A program made the translations under genes and the position numbers. Positions 1-7,533 of a DNA stretch of 32,151 bases are shown piece after piece. Within the stretch, counting starts at the first letter, position 1. Each line of letters starts with the position of its first letter. This DNA comes from Microvirga aerilata (lineage in GTDB: Bacteria; Pseudomonadota; Alphaproteobacteria; Rhizobiales; Beijerinckiaceae), in NCBI RefSeq assembly GCF_016743775.1, contig NZ_JAEQMY010000051.1:1-32151 (forward strand), read 5' to 3'. The notes under the pieces were generated by a model. The model saw nothing but the letters and a program-made list of their open reading frames with translations. It had not been told where the DNA came from and did no database searches.

Positions 1-200
1 TTGGACCAGCGGTAGTCCACATTGGGCGGGATCCTCTCGCGCCGGCAGAGCTCGGCGATGCTGTCCTCACCGCGCAGGCCCTCCAGCACGATGCGGATCT
101 TCTCCTCGGCGGAGTAGTGCTTGCGGGTGGCACGGCGGATCTCCTTGACCACCTGCTCGGCCGGCTCCTTGGCTGGTCTTGGGTTCTGTTTCATCGTCAT
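1..200 (-). CDS. IS3-family transposase OrfA, N-terminal part (cut by window edge)
   Basis: The minus strand from position 200 encodes a protein beginning MTMKQNPRPAKEP, followed by RRATRKHYSAEEKIRIVLEG and EDSIAELCRRERI. This is the helix-turn-helix DNA-binding N-terminus of IS3-family OrfA (InsE/transposase_8 type). About 66 codons are visible before the window ends, so completeness cannot be judged. An alternative start lies at 194. The terminal sequence of the element probably lies near 240-260, where the minus strand reads TGAGACAGACCGAGCGAG, but the partner repeat is outside the window. It marks the left boundary of the catabolic island. Confidence 0.8.
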   Translation of the reverse strand, partial: MTMKQNPRPAKEPAEQVVKEIRRATRKHYSAEEKIRIVLEGLRGEDSIAELCRRERIPPNVDYRWS

Positions 201-316
201 GTCCTCAAGGGCTACGATGAACCAGAGACTCTCCCTTCTTCAACTCGCTCGGTCTGTCTCATGAGTGCTGACGGCTGACTGTGGTCCGCCACGGCTACCA
301 CTATTTGATAGATGAG

Positions 317-328
317 ATCGTATAGGAT
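317..328. promoter_or_regulatory. Candidate GntR operator, site 1 (upstream of first TRAP operon)
   Basis: ATCGTATAGGAT is a near-palindrome (one mismatch from ATCCTATAGGAT). Closely similar 12-mers occur at 14475-14486 and 15889-15900, both at promoter positions of neighbouring transcripts. It sits just upstream of a TTGACG -35-like hexamer (335-340). Operator function and the link to the GntR protein encoded at 15126-15866 are inferred. Confidence 0.45.
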
Positions 329-334
329 ATAGTA

Positions 335-362
335 TTGACGTCCTGAACAGTCATGGTACTCA
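335..362 (+). promoter_or_regulatory. Possible sigma-70 promoter for dctP operon
   Basis: TTGACG at 335-340 is followed after 16 nt by TACTCA at 357-362. The -35 is good and the -10 is weak. It would give a leader of roughly 190 nt before dctP. The adjacent operator-like site supports a promoter here, but the hexamers alone would not. Confidence 0.3.
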
Positions 363-562
363 TAAGTTCAGTCAAGTGGGAAACGATGGTGTGACGCATT
401 CTGAGCATCCATAAGGACGCTTCTGACAATGAGACGGCACGCGGCCTCGCTCTGCACCGGACAACACGCACCAGGGCGATACCATAAACCGATTTAAGCC
501 GGTTTGCCGGCTAAGGCCAAATACAAGACCGCCCGAAGAGGCGGAAACCAACGGAGGAAGCC

Positions 563-1573
563 ATGACATTTCGCAGCCCCAGCCGGCGCACATTCCTCAA
601 AGCCGGCGCCGCCGTAACTCTATACGCACCAAGCATCATCTCCGCGCGAGCAGCCGTTAGTCTGCGCCTCACGCACCCGGCCGAGCTGAGCCATCCAGTC
701 CACATCGAAGCCGAGGCAATGGTGAAGCGGATTGCCCAGCGTACGAATGGAGAGGTGAACATCACCATCTTTCCGAACAACACGCTCGGCTCCCCGACGG
801 AAGCCGCCCAACAGACGCGCCTCGGGGCCATTGACATGATGCTGCTGAACCCCGCCAACATCGAAGCGCTCTCGAAGACGATCGGCGTCATCAACATCCC
901 CTATCAATTCGACAACTACGAGCACGCCCACAGAACTCTCGACGTGACCGGCCGCGACTGGCTCGCCGACCAGATCCGTCAAGCTGGATTCGTCTGGATC
1001 GCGAATTTCGAGTGGGGTTTTAGAGCCCTGTCCAACAGCCGGCGGCCGGTGAATGCCCCTGCCGACGTGCAGGGCTTGAAGATTCGCGTCCCGCCCGAGT
1101 TGGCAATCAAAGCCGCCTTCGAGGCCCTCGGAGCGAATACGCAGACCATCGCATTCCAGGAGGTCTACCTCGCCCTCGCGAACAAAGCGGTCGACGGTCA
1201 GGACAATCCAGTCGCGACGACCTACGCCGCTAAGTTCTACGAGGCGCAGAACCACCTTGCGCTGACGAAGCACATCTATGCTTCCATCATGTTCGCATCA
1301 AATCCCCGCGTCTGGAACGATCGGCTCAGCACCGACCAGCGCAAGGTCATCACGGAGGAGGCGGTCAAGGCTGGAGCCGCGGCGCGCAAGGGCGTCCGGG
1401 ACAAGGAAGAGACCTATGTCGCCGACATGCAGAAACTTGGTGTCGCCGTGACCCGCCCGGACGTGGCGCCGTTTCGGGAGAAGATGGGTCCAGCCTACGA
1501 TCAGTTGAAGAAGTCACTCGGCGACGAGACTTGGAACATTTGGTCCAAGTTCGTTGCCGCCGCCCGATCCTGA
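563..1573 (+). CDS. dctP: TRAP transporter solute-binding protein, DctP family
   Basis: Periplasmic binding subunit of a TRAP carboxylate importer; 336 aa, normal for DctP/SBP_bac_7. The N-terminus SRRTFLKAGAAVTLYAPS resembles a twin-arginine signal (residues about 7-30, cleavage near SARA), so the protein may be exported folded. The family core is visible: FPNNTLGSPTEAAQQTRLGAIDM, then GLKIRVPPE with the conserved ligand-carboxylate-binding Arg, and IAFQEVYLALANKAVDGQDNP. The start is fixed by GGAGGA 5 nt upstream of the ATG. It is first in an operon with dctM and dctQ, and a perfect hairpin follows at 1589-1613. The substrate cannot be read from the sequence; the downstream SDR and amidohydrolase suggest a sugar-derived acid or lactone. 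Confidence 0.93.
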   Translation: MTFRSPSRRTFLKAGAAVTLYAPSIISARAAVSLRLTHPAELSHPVHIEAEAMVKRIAQRTNGEVNITIFPNNTLGSPTEAAQQTRLGAIDMMLLNPANIEALSKTIGVINIPYQFDNYEHAHRTLDVTGRDWLADQIRQAGFVWIANFEWGFRALSNSRRPVNAPADVQGLKIRVPPELAIKAAFEALGANTQTIAFQEVYLALANKAVDGQDNPVATTYAAKFYEAQNHLALTKHIYASIMFASNPRVWNDRLSTDQRKVITEEAVKAGAAARKGVRDKEETYVADMQKLGVAVTRPDVAPFREKMGPAYDQLKKSLGDETWNIWSKFVAAARS

Positions 1574-1588
1574 TCCCTCTTTCGGTGA

Positions 1589-1613
1589 GCGGCGGAAGGA
1601 CACCTTCCGCCGC
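1589..1613 (+). promoter_or_regulatory. Stem-loop between dctP and dctM
   Basis: GCGGCGGAAGG-ACA-CCTTCCGCCGC forms a perfect 11-bp stem with a 3-nt loop, 16 nt after the dctP stop. No U-run follows, so it is more likely an mRNA-stabilising or processing hairpin, or a partial attenuator, than a full intrinsic terminator. Such elements allow more binding protein than membrane subunit to be made from one operon. That role is known from comparable operons and is inferred here. Confidence 0.7.
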
Positions 1614-1640
1614 AACTTGCTTCATCCGGTACCCTCCCTT

Positions 1641-2939
1641 ATGGTTGTCGCTGCAATCCTGCTTTCGCTCTGTGCCGTCATTCTCGGCGGGGTTCCTATC
1701 GCCGTCGCTCTCGGCCTGATCGCCGTCGTCACGATGGTAGTGTCAGTCGGGCCCGACCTTCTGCTCATCTTCATCCAGCGCACGTACGCGGGCACCACCT
1801 CATTCCCGTTGCTGGCTATCCCTTTCTTCATCCTCGCCGGCAATCTCATGAACGTCGGGGGGACGACGACGCGGATCTTCAAGGTTGCGCAGCTTTTCGT
1901 CGGGCGTATCCGCGGCGGCCTCGCCCATGTGAACGTGATCGGAAGCGTCATCTTCGCAGGGATGTCCGGCTCCGCCGTTGCCGACGCGGCCGGACTGGGA
2001 GTGATTGAGCATAAGGCGATGCGGGAAGCGGGCTATACGAGCCGGTTCGCCGCCACCATCACAGCCGTCTCGTCGACGATTGGGCCCATTATTCCCCCTA
2101 GCATCCCGTTCGTGATCTACGGCAGCTTGGCGAATGTGTCCGTCGGTGCCCTCTTTTTGGCCGGGATCATGCCAGGCCTCCTCATGGCGGGCGCGCTGAT
2201 GATCGTCATCGCCGTAGTCGCGGAGCGGCAGAACCTGCCAAGAGGAAACGCCCTGCCGCCGCTGCGCGACGTTCTGCGCATCCTCCTCAGCGCCGCGCCA
2301 GCGCTTGCGCTTCCACCCACGATCCTGCTTGTGATCCTTACCGGCGTGGCAACCCCGACCGAAGCCGCCGTGGTCGCGGCCGCCTTCGCTTTCCTACTCG
2401 GCTGGCTCGTATACAGGGAGCTCTTGTTGAGCGATCTCGCTGAGGTGATCTGGGATAGTGCGCGCCAGACGGCCCAGGTGATGTTTATCATCGCGGTGGC
2501 TGCACCATTCGGCTGGGTGCTCATCCAGCAGCAGATTCCGAATGCAATACTCCAAGCGTTTCTCTCCCTATCTACCGAGCCATGGGTGATCCTCCTCGTC
2601 ATCAACGTCGTCCTCCTGATCTTAGGGATGTTCATCGAAGGCGTAGCGGTCATGATCATCGCCTTCCCTGTGCTCCTTCCGGTCATGCTGAAGATCGGGG
2701 TCGACCCGGTTCATTTTGGCGTCATCCTTGTGCTCAACCTGATGATCGGCCTCGTCACGCCCCCGGTTGGCCTGTGTCTCTACGTTGTGGCAGGCATCGC
2801 AAAGGTGTCGATCGCAGAGATCACCAGGGAGTTGTGGCCCTACGTGCTAGCACTGATCTTCGTCCTGCTGCTCATCACCTACCTCCCTGATTTAGTGTTG
2901 TGGCTGCCGCGCACCCTCGGCTACGGGCTCATCCAATGA
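1641..2939 (+). CDS. dctM: TRAP transporter large permease, DctM family
   Basis: Large membrane subunit (about 12-13 transmembrane helices) that carries the Na+-coupled transport channel; 432 aa from ATG 1641, the usual DctM length. Family motifs are visible: FPLLAIPFFILAGNLMN, GGLAHVNVIGSVIFAGMSGS, the proline-rich loop IGPIIPPSIPFVIYG, and near the C-terminus GVILVLNLMIGLVTPPVG. The frame is open from a TTG at 1554, which overlaps dctP, but the upstream residues are hydrophilic and unlike DctM, so 1641 fits the family better. No good Shine-Dalgarno precedes 1641; TTG 1617 is another option. The order P-M-Q differs from the second TRAP operon (P-Q-M). Its stop overlaps the dctQ start (ATGA). 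Confidence 0.92.
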   Translation: MVVAAILLSLCAVILGGVPIAVALGLIAVVTMVVSVGPDLLLIFIQRTYAGTTSFPLLAIPFFILAGNLMNVGGTTTRIFKVAQLFVGRIRGGLAHVNVIGSVIFAGMSGSAVADAAGLGVIEHKAMREAGYTSRFAATITAVSSTIGPIIPPSIPFVIYGSLANVSVGALFLAGIMPGLLMAGALMIVIAVVAERQNLPRGNALPPLRDVLRILLSAAPALALPPTILLVILTGVATPTEAAVVAAAFAFLLGWLVYRELLLSDLAEVIWDSARQTAQVMFIIAVAAPFGWVLIQQQIPNAILQAFLSLSTEPWVILLVINVVLLILGMFIEGVAVMIIAFPVLLPVMLKIGVDPVHFGVILVLNLMIGLVTPPVGLCLYVVAGIAKVSIAEITRELWPYVLALIFVLLLITYLPDLVLWLPRTLGYGLIQ

Positions 2940-3445
2940 TCGCAAGCGTTTTCGTTCCGCTCGACCGCGCCGTCGCCGCCTTCTGCAAATGGGCGGCCAT
3001 CCTGTGCTTCGTCGCTCTGTTCATTCTTCTCGGCCTCAGTGTGATTGCTCGCAACGTCACGACCTTCACGATCCCAGGTCACGATGAAATCGTCGAACTT
3101 CTCTTTATCTGGATTACTTTCCTGACCAGCTTAGCCCTGTGGAGGGAGGGAGCGCTCTACCGGGTGGCACTCTTCGAAAATGTGCTGTCTCGGGCCGGGC
3201 AAAAGGTCCTCGAGATCCTCATCAATCTGTGCATGCTTGCCTTCGCGCTCGTGCTCGTCGTCTATGGCTGGGATTTCATGCTCCTGTCGGGGGAGACGAC
3301 TCCGTTTCTGCGCCTTGATCGCTCGTATTGGTATGCATCGATCCCCTTTTGCGGCGTCCTGATGGCAGCCTATAGCATCGTCTGGATCTGCCGCATCGCA
3401 AGCGGCCGTGGGTCGCTTGAAAAAGACGTTACGCTCGGCAGTTGA
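2936..3445 (+). CDS. dctQ: TRAP transporter small permease, DctQ family
   Basis: Small four-helix membrane subunit that pairs with DctM; 169 aa from ATG 2936. The start overlaps the dctM stop by 4 nt (ATGA), which indicates translational coupling. Four hydrophobic segments are visible (about residues 14-36, 50-67, 85-108 and 128-150). The DctQ signature GHDEIVELLFIWITFL, followed by ALWREGALYRV, lies between helices one and three. The frame is open from 2900, but those extra residues overlap dctM and lack family character. Confidence 0.9.
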   Translation: MIASVFVPLDRAVAAFCKWAAILCFVALFILLGLSVIARNVTTFTIPGHDEIVELLFIWITFLTSLALWREGALYRVALFENVLSRAGQKVLEILINLCMLAFALVLVVYGWDFMLLSGETTPFLRLDRSYWYASIPFCGVLMAAYSIVWICRIASGRGSLEKDVTLGS

Positions 3446-3464
3446 AGTTACAAAGAGGTCTGAC

Positions 3465-4235
3465 ATGGGACGCCTGACTGGAAAGGTCGCTATCATCACC
3501 GGTGGAGCAGGAGGCATCGGCGCAGCTACGGGTCGATTGTTCTGCGAGGAGGGATGCAGGATTGCGCTTGTCGACGTCACAGCCGAGACATTGAGCGACG
3601 TTGCCCGGGAGATTCGATCCGCGGTGCCGGATGCGGAGATCCTGGAAATTCCTGCGGATGTCGGGGACGAGAGCGCCGCCCGACCCATCGTCGAGAGAAC
3701 GCTCGATGCGTTCGGCCAAGTAGACATTCTGGTAAACATCGCCGGCATCCGCTCATACGAGCTCCTCGCGGACGCAAAAGCGGAAACCTGGCAGAAGATC
3801 CTGGGGGTCAACCTTCTCAGCTATGCATATCTCGCCAAGGAGGCGCTGCCCGCCCTAAGGAAAGCGGAAAAAGGTAGCATTGTGAATGTCTCCTCGACAC
3901 ACGCAGTCAATCCGCGCGCGGGAATGGGCCAGTATGACGTGACGAAGGCGGGCATCCTTTCGCTCACAAAGACGCTTGCGTTCGAGGAGGTTGAGCATGG
4001 GGTGCGGGTCAACGCCGTGTGTCCCGGACTGACCCTCACTCCATTCCATGTCAAGCGGGCTAACGCCGCTGGGCGGACGGAACAGGATCTGCGAACGGAG
4101 AAGGTCGACCACAACATACAGAAACGCTGGGCCGACGCACGGGAGGTCGCCTATCCGATCCTCTGGCTCGCCAGCGACGAAGCCTCGTTCGTCACCGCGT
4201 CCACGCTGATGGTGGACGGCGGGACGCGAGTGTGA
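3465..4235 (+). CDS. SDR-family NAD(P)-dependent oxidoreductase
   Basis: Classical short-chain dehydrogenase of 256 aa. The cofactor loop TGGAGGIG is at residues 12-19 and NIAG (usual NNAG) at 91-94. The catalytic Ser lies at 143/144 (NVSSTHAVN), with Tyr157 and Lys161 in YDVTK. The C-terminus ends in MVDGGTRV. D37 after the second beta strand (LVDVT) favours NAD+ over NADP+. The start at 3465 has AGAGGT upstream; the longer frame from 3408 would run into dctQ. It lies 19 nt after dctQ and just before an amidohydrolase. A dehydrogenase-plus-lactonase pairing is typical of sugar oxidation routes (sugar to lactone to acid), which is the likely but unproven role. Confidence 0.9.
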   Translation: MGRLTGKVAIITGGAGGIGAATGRLFCEEGCRIALVDVTAETLSDVAREIRSAVPDAEILEIPADVGDESAARPIVERTLDAFGQVDILVNIAGIRSYELLADAKAETWQKILGVNLLSYAYLAKEALPALRKAEKGSIVNVSSTHAVNPRAGMGQYDVTKAGILSLTKTLAFEEVEHGVRVNAVCPGLTLTPFHVKRANAAGRTEQDLRTEKVDHNIQKRWADAREVAYPILWLASDEASFVTASTLMVDGGTRV

Positions 4236-4244
4236 TCGGCCGAC

Positions 4245-4270
4245 CTGACAGGGTGCCGGTCAGCGTTTTT
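4245..4270 (+). terminator. Weak stem-loop with T-run after SDR gene
   Basis: CTGAC (4245-4249) can pair with GTCAG (4259-4263), followed by CG and five T residues (4266-4270). The stem is only 5 bp with a 9-nt loop, so it is at best a leaky terminator between the SDR gene and the amidohydrolase gene. Confidence 0.3.
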
Positions 4271-4334
4271 AAGAACCCGGCATGGTTGGCGCAGCCGCAA
4301 CAATTCAGCTGCCCGGGAAACGGAGTTCGCAGAC

Positions 4335-5294
4335 ATGCCCGAGAAAACAATCCATGAGCGCTGGCGCGAGGACAACGATGCCGTCACCCTCATCGATGCG
4401 CATCATCACCTTTGGGACCTGCAGGCGAACTATTATCCCTGGCTGAGCGACCATCCCGAGCCAAATTTCTTCCTCGGCGACTATGACGCTTTGAAGAGGA
4501 ACTACCTGCCCGAGGACTATCTCCGGGATGCGATGGACCACAACGTCCTCGCGACGGTGCACGTAGAGGCGGAGTGGGACAGGGCAGACCAAGTCGGCGA
4601 GACTCGCTGGATTAGCGAGATTGCGGCGCGGTATGGCTTCCCGAATGCCATCGTGGCGCATGCGTGGTTTCATACCGATAACGCCTCCGAGATCGTCACG
4701 CAGCAAGCAGCCTTCCCCCTAGTACGCGGGATTCGCTCCAAGCCCGTGACTTCCGCCTCTCCCGATACCATGACTTCCGGTGCCCCCGGCACGATGCAGA
4801 ACGAACGCTGGCTTAGAGGTTTTTCCCTGCTGGAGAAGCACGGCCTGTCATGGGACTTGCGGGTGCCGTTCTGGCACCTGCCGGAGGCCGCATCAGTCGC
4901 CCGCTCCTTTCCTTCCACACCAATCGTGCTCAACCACAGTGGCTTCCCGTGGGATCGTAGCGAGGAAGGGCTACGTGCTTGGCGCAAGGCGATGGAGACG
5001 ATCGCCCGCGAGCCGAATGTTCACCTTAAAGTCTCCGAGTTTGGCCTGCGTGGCCAAGCGTGGGACTACGAATCCAACCGCCGCGTCGTGCTGGACGCTG
5101 TCGCGATTTTCGGCATCGAACGTTGCATGTTCGCGACGAACTTCCCTGTCGCTGGATTGCGCACCGATTACAATACGATTGTGACCTCACTCAGCCGCAT
5201 GCTCGGACACCTCTCGGTCAAGGATCGGGAAGGTTTCTTCTGGAAGAATGCAGCGAATTTCTACCGGTTGGACATTGCAGGAAGAACGGCATGA
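4335..5294 (+). CDS. Amidohydrolase family 2 / COG3618 TIM-barrel hydrolase (lactonase-like), copy 1
   Basis: A 319-aa TIM-barrel metallohydrolase-like protein. The metal-site motif IDAHHHLWDL lies at residues 20-29, a PIVLNHSGFP strand follows, and MFATNFPVAG is near residue 262. COG3618 includes L-fucono-lactonases and 4-sulfomuconolactonase, so lactone or similar ester/amide hydrolysis is likely. The Asp usual in the last motif (SDWP) is Asn here (TNFP). A clear paralogue is encoded at 10536-11456 on the other strand, sharing the patterns NYLPEDY/NYMPADY, HVEAEWDR/YIEAEWSR and WDLRVPFWHL/YDLQTPWWHL. It is the last gene of the first operon; CGGAG lies about 11 nt upstream of the start, and sequence beyond the gene is IS debris. 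Confidence 0.88.
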   Translation: MPEKTIHERWREDNDAVTLIDAHHHLWDLQANYYPWLSDHPEPNFFLGDYDALKRNYLPEDYLRDAMDHNVLATVHVEAEWDRADQVGETRWISEIAARYGFPNAIVAHAWFHTDNASEIVTQQAAFPLVRGIRSKPVTSASPDTMTSGAPGTMQNERWLRGFSLLEKHGLSWDLRVPFWHLPEAASVARSFPSTPIVLNHSGFPWDRSEEGLRAWRKAMETIAREPNVHLKVSEFGLRGQAWDYESNRRVVLDAVAIFGIERCMFATNFPVAGLRTDYNTIVTSLSRMLGHLSVKDREGFFWKNAANFYRLDIAGRTA

Positions 5295-5310
5295 TCGCAG
5301 TTTGTGACGT

Positions 5311-5406
5311 TTGATTGACGGCAGCAACCGCGCGACGGAACTCGTGCTCGCATCTATCATTGGGTTCTTCACGTTCCAGCTCGTGATCTCCGTCATCCCA
5401 CGCTAG
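5311..5406 (+). other. Short membrane-like ORF remnant of unknown origin
   Basis: An open stretch of 31 codons ends with a hydrophobic run (ELVLASIIGFFTFQLVISV) and a short basic tail before TAG. It looks like the last transmembrane helix of a larger membrane protein, left behind when the gene was lost. There is no ribosome site and the frame closes just upstream at 5305-5307. I do not recognise the family; it could also be chance. Confidence 0.2.
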
Positions 5407-5524
5407 GTGTTTCGACTACCGCTCGTCACGTCCATCGTGATAACAAGGATCTCTAGATGCGTCGCCAGACTTTTGTTTGAGAGTATCAGCTACTTACACC
5501 TTGGTCAGAGTAGAGGAGGACGCG

Positions 5525-5812
5525 GTGTTCAAGGACAGGCGTTTTGATTGGCCCGCAGCCTTGCTATGCGTCCGATGGTGCTTGGCTTTGCATCTGAGCC
5601 TGCTGAATGAGGCGTAAATGATCGCAGAGCCCGGAATCTACGCTGTTCAAACGAACATTCAACAGTGGAACACTAACTATTGTCCACTCCCGCTCGTGCA
5701 GTTCAAAGGGCGCAGCTGGGCCTCCAGCCGGAGATGGCATGTGTACGGGACTTGCAATAAAACAGGCGGGCGCTGGATGTTCGTGGAATGCAACAGAAAT
5801 CGGTACGTATGA
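5525..5812 (+). pseudogene. IS6-family transposase remnant
   Basis: Two frames together match an IS6-family transposase. Frame 1 (5525-5617) reads VFKDRRFDWPAALLCVRWCL, the usual N-terminus (FKGRHF...LLCVRWYLAY), and stops at TAA 5615. Frame 2 (5618-5812) contains RRWHVYGTCNKTGGRWMFVE, corresponding to the family's RWHVDET...GRWMY region, in which the first catalytic Asp of the DDE triad is replaced by Tyr. The central DNA-binding part is scrambled and no C-terminal half is recognisable. It is long dead, and belongs to a different IS6 subgroup from the copy at 19856-20594. Confidence 0.65.
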
Positions 5813-6051
5813 TCTTGGGGCTGCAGTCTGGATCTGACGTGTGCTCAGCTTATTGAAGCGGCACTTCAAACGCTCCACGTCCTAATACATGCTTCGCAAG
5901 CAGCAGGCGGCGTACGCCTGTAGCCGATCATTACCCTTGGGTTAGAAGTTGAGCTGCTTTGCTCGCTCAAACGCACTAGAAAGCATGTGCTCACCTCGCT
6001 CTTCATCTCCGAATTGGAACGAAACCTAAAAAAATGCACTGGCTGTAGTCT
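5813..6051. other. Intergenic debris between IS6 and IS256 remnants
   Basis: No gene can be supported. Both strands carry only short ORFs, and the codons lack the GC-rich third positions of the neighbouring genes. It may be further decayed IS sequence, but I see no recognisable motif. Confidence 0.4.
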
Positions 6052-6903
6052 GCCGGAGGCTTCCCTAGACCCTGGCGGCATGAGGACTCTCTCGCCAAAG
6101 CAATGGGAGCATCCGGCATCTTGAAGAGGCAGGTCTCACGGCTGTGCGAGGAGATCGACGGGCCAGTCAACGTCTTCCATTCCCGGACGATCGAGGGCGA
6201 GTGGCCGCATCTGTGGATCAATACCAGCTGGATCGTCTCTACGGCCGTGATCCTAGCGGTGGGCGTCGACGCGGATGGCCGGCGCGAGGTGCTGGGGCAC
6301 CACCGGTGCCTCGGAGGTCGAACCGTTCTGGACCGCCTTCCTGCGCTCGCTCGCCGACCGTGGCCTGCGCGAGGTGAAGATGGTGATTGACGATCACAAA
6401 GGGCTGCGGGCGCCGGCTCGCCGGGTGTTCCATGCTTCGCACCAGCGCAGCCGGGTGCACTGGATGCGCAGCGCCATGGCGCATCTGGCTCCCAAGCAGC
6501 GCCCGGCCGTGGTGGCAATGCTCAAGAGATCTTTGCCCACGGGAATGCTGAGGCGGCCCGGGAGCAATAGACATTGGTGGCGGACGCCCTGCGGGAGCGC
6601 TGTCCCAAGCTGGGAGAGCTGCTGGACCGCTCGCGGGAGGAGGTGCTGGTCTACATGAGCTTTCCGCGGACACCGGGGCAGATTGCCTCGCCCAACCCGC
6701 TCGAGCGGCTCAACGGCGAGATCAAACGACGGACTGATGTGGTATGAATCTTCCCCAATGTTCGGGCGGTGATCCGCGTCGTGGGAGCCCTCATGCTGAA
6801 GCAGAATGACGAGTGGGCGGTGAGCCAGCGCTGCATATCGCCGGAAAGTCTGAGTGCTCTGAGCGATGATCCTGTACGCAGGCTCTCCGCTGTGGCTGCC
6901 TGA
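6052..6903 (+). pseudogene. IS256-family (mutator-type) transposase pseudogene
   Basis: The sequence matches an IS256-type transposase across two frames. It runs AMGASGILKRQVSRLCEEID and VAVGVDADGRREVLG-like text in frame 1, shifts near 6300 to EVEPFWTAFLRSLADRGLRE with VKMVIDD, and returns near 6510 to the first frame for ADALRERCPKLGELLDRS, EEVLVYMSFPRT and NPLERLNGEIKRRTDVV. Stops TAG at 6568-6570 (expected Trp) and TGA at 6745-6747 (expected Gly before IFPN) interrupt it; the natural stop is TGA 6901. The first catalytic Asp region reads LWINTSW instead of LWIDATY. The N-terminal half of the transposase is missing. It cannot encode an active enzyme. Confidence 0.85.
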
Positions 6904-6930
6904 TCAGCCCGGCTCAGCTGAGGATTGGCC

Positions 6931-6955
6931 CTCTTACACCACGCCACGGGACACA
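6931..6955 (+). repeat. Probable right terminal inverted repeat of the IS256 remnant
   Basis: The stretch CTTACACCACGCCACGGGAC followed by ACA lies about 30 nt after the transposase frame and resembles IS256-family right ends (ttacaccac...gggaca). No matching left end is found upstream, consistent with a 5'-truncated element. Confidence 0.4.
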
Positions 6956-6964
6956 ATCAGAAGA

Positions 6965-7156
6965 TCACTCTACGACAGAAGGATCGGAAGGTACAGGAAG
7001 CCAGTGGGTCGCAAACAGCACAACGCTTGTGTCGATGTAGGCAAGCCACTTTCCCAAAAACCATACTCCTGTGTGCCAACCACCTTGATCAGGACAGAAA
7101 AGCAGCAGAGGACGACTATCCTCTTGCGGAGCAGTAAAAATTGGTCGCGGGGTCAA
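6965..7156 (-). CDS. Small hypothetical protein
   Basis: A 63-aa frame on the minus strand starts at TTG 7156 with AGGAGG 7 nt upstream (an ATG at 7180 would lengthen it by 8 residues). The product has a Trp-rich pattern: PLLLFCPDQGGWHTGVW, then GKWLAYIDTSVVLFATHWLPV, ending in VPSDPSVVE. The WHxGxW...THWxP arrangement recalls small DUF551-like proteins, but I cannot assign it with confidence. It is isolated between an IS256 end and a large hairpin, so it is probably a hitchhiker gene or a remnant. Confidence 0.4.
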   Translation of the reverse strand: MTPRPIFTAPQEDSRPLLLFCPDQGGWHTGVWFLGKWLAYIDTSVVLFATHWLPVPSDPSVVE

Positions 7157-7281
7157 TTTAATGCCTCCTGTTGAATTCAACTCCGCCCGTGCCCAAGATA
7201 GCTATGTACGGCAGGAGTGTGGCTTGATCATCTTTGGAAGGCATGTCTTTGCCCATAACCTTCAGCGCTAGGCAGCTTTTC

Positions 7282-7316
7282 CAGAAGGCGTGTGCGGGAG
7301 CCGCACACGCCTTCTG
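7282..7316. terminator. Perfect 16-bp hairpin downstream of dctM2
   Basis: CAGAAGGCGTGTGCGG-GAG-CCGCACACGCCTTCTG is a perfect inverted repeat with a 3-nt loop. A second small hairpin (AGGCTA-TGAC-TAGCCT, 7319-7334) abuts it. It lies about 220 nt past the stop of the minus-strand operon, so it may end that transcript. Neither strand has a T-run after the stem, so the intrinsic terminator call is uncertain. Confidence 0.5.
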
Positions 7317-7533
7317 TCAGGCTATGACTAGCCTTGCACAAGAGGCTTGCTTGATGTCAGACCCTAATGGCGGAAGTAAAGTTGTTACTCCGTCGGGTCA
7401 TCTCGGAAATGTGCCTGCACATCATGGTGGCGCAGCGCGAGGTCATCTGCTCCTTGGACACAGAGATTGTCCCGATGTGGAGGCATTCAAAGGCGAGCGC
7501 ATAACATCGCGTGCAATCAGCTTGTTACCCGGA
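7317..7533. other. 3' region of the minus-strand TRAP operon
   Basis: No gene is supported. A plus-strand frame spanning 7234-7566 runs through the hairpins and into the end of dctM2 and has no family character. Apart from the small hairpin at 7319-7334 nothing recognisable is present. Confidence 0.4.

Larger units (their letters stand above)
201..562. other. Intergenic region between IS3 end and dctP
   Basis: No convincing gene is present. The stretch holds the presumed IS3 terminus (about 240-260), the operator-like palindrome at 317-328, a possible promoter at 335-362, a small perfect hairpin (AGCCGG-TTTG-CCGGCT, 497-512) and a strong Shine-Dalgarno (GGAGGA) directly upstream of the dctP start at 563. 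The hairpin lies within the presumed leader and has no following T-run. Confidence 0.5.

Noticed and set aside
497..512. Small hairpin before dctP as a riboswitch
   Set aside because: A single 6-bp stem without conserved flanking structure is insufficient evidence.
620..1273. Minus-strand 217-codon ORF inside dctP
   Set aside because: Antisense shadow of a well-supported DctP gene; no family motif or ribosome site.
2900..2935. Upstream extension of dctQ1 to 2900
   Set aside because: Would lie inside dctM; ATG 2936 in an ATGA overlap fits family length and coupling.
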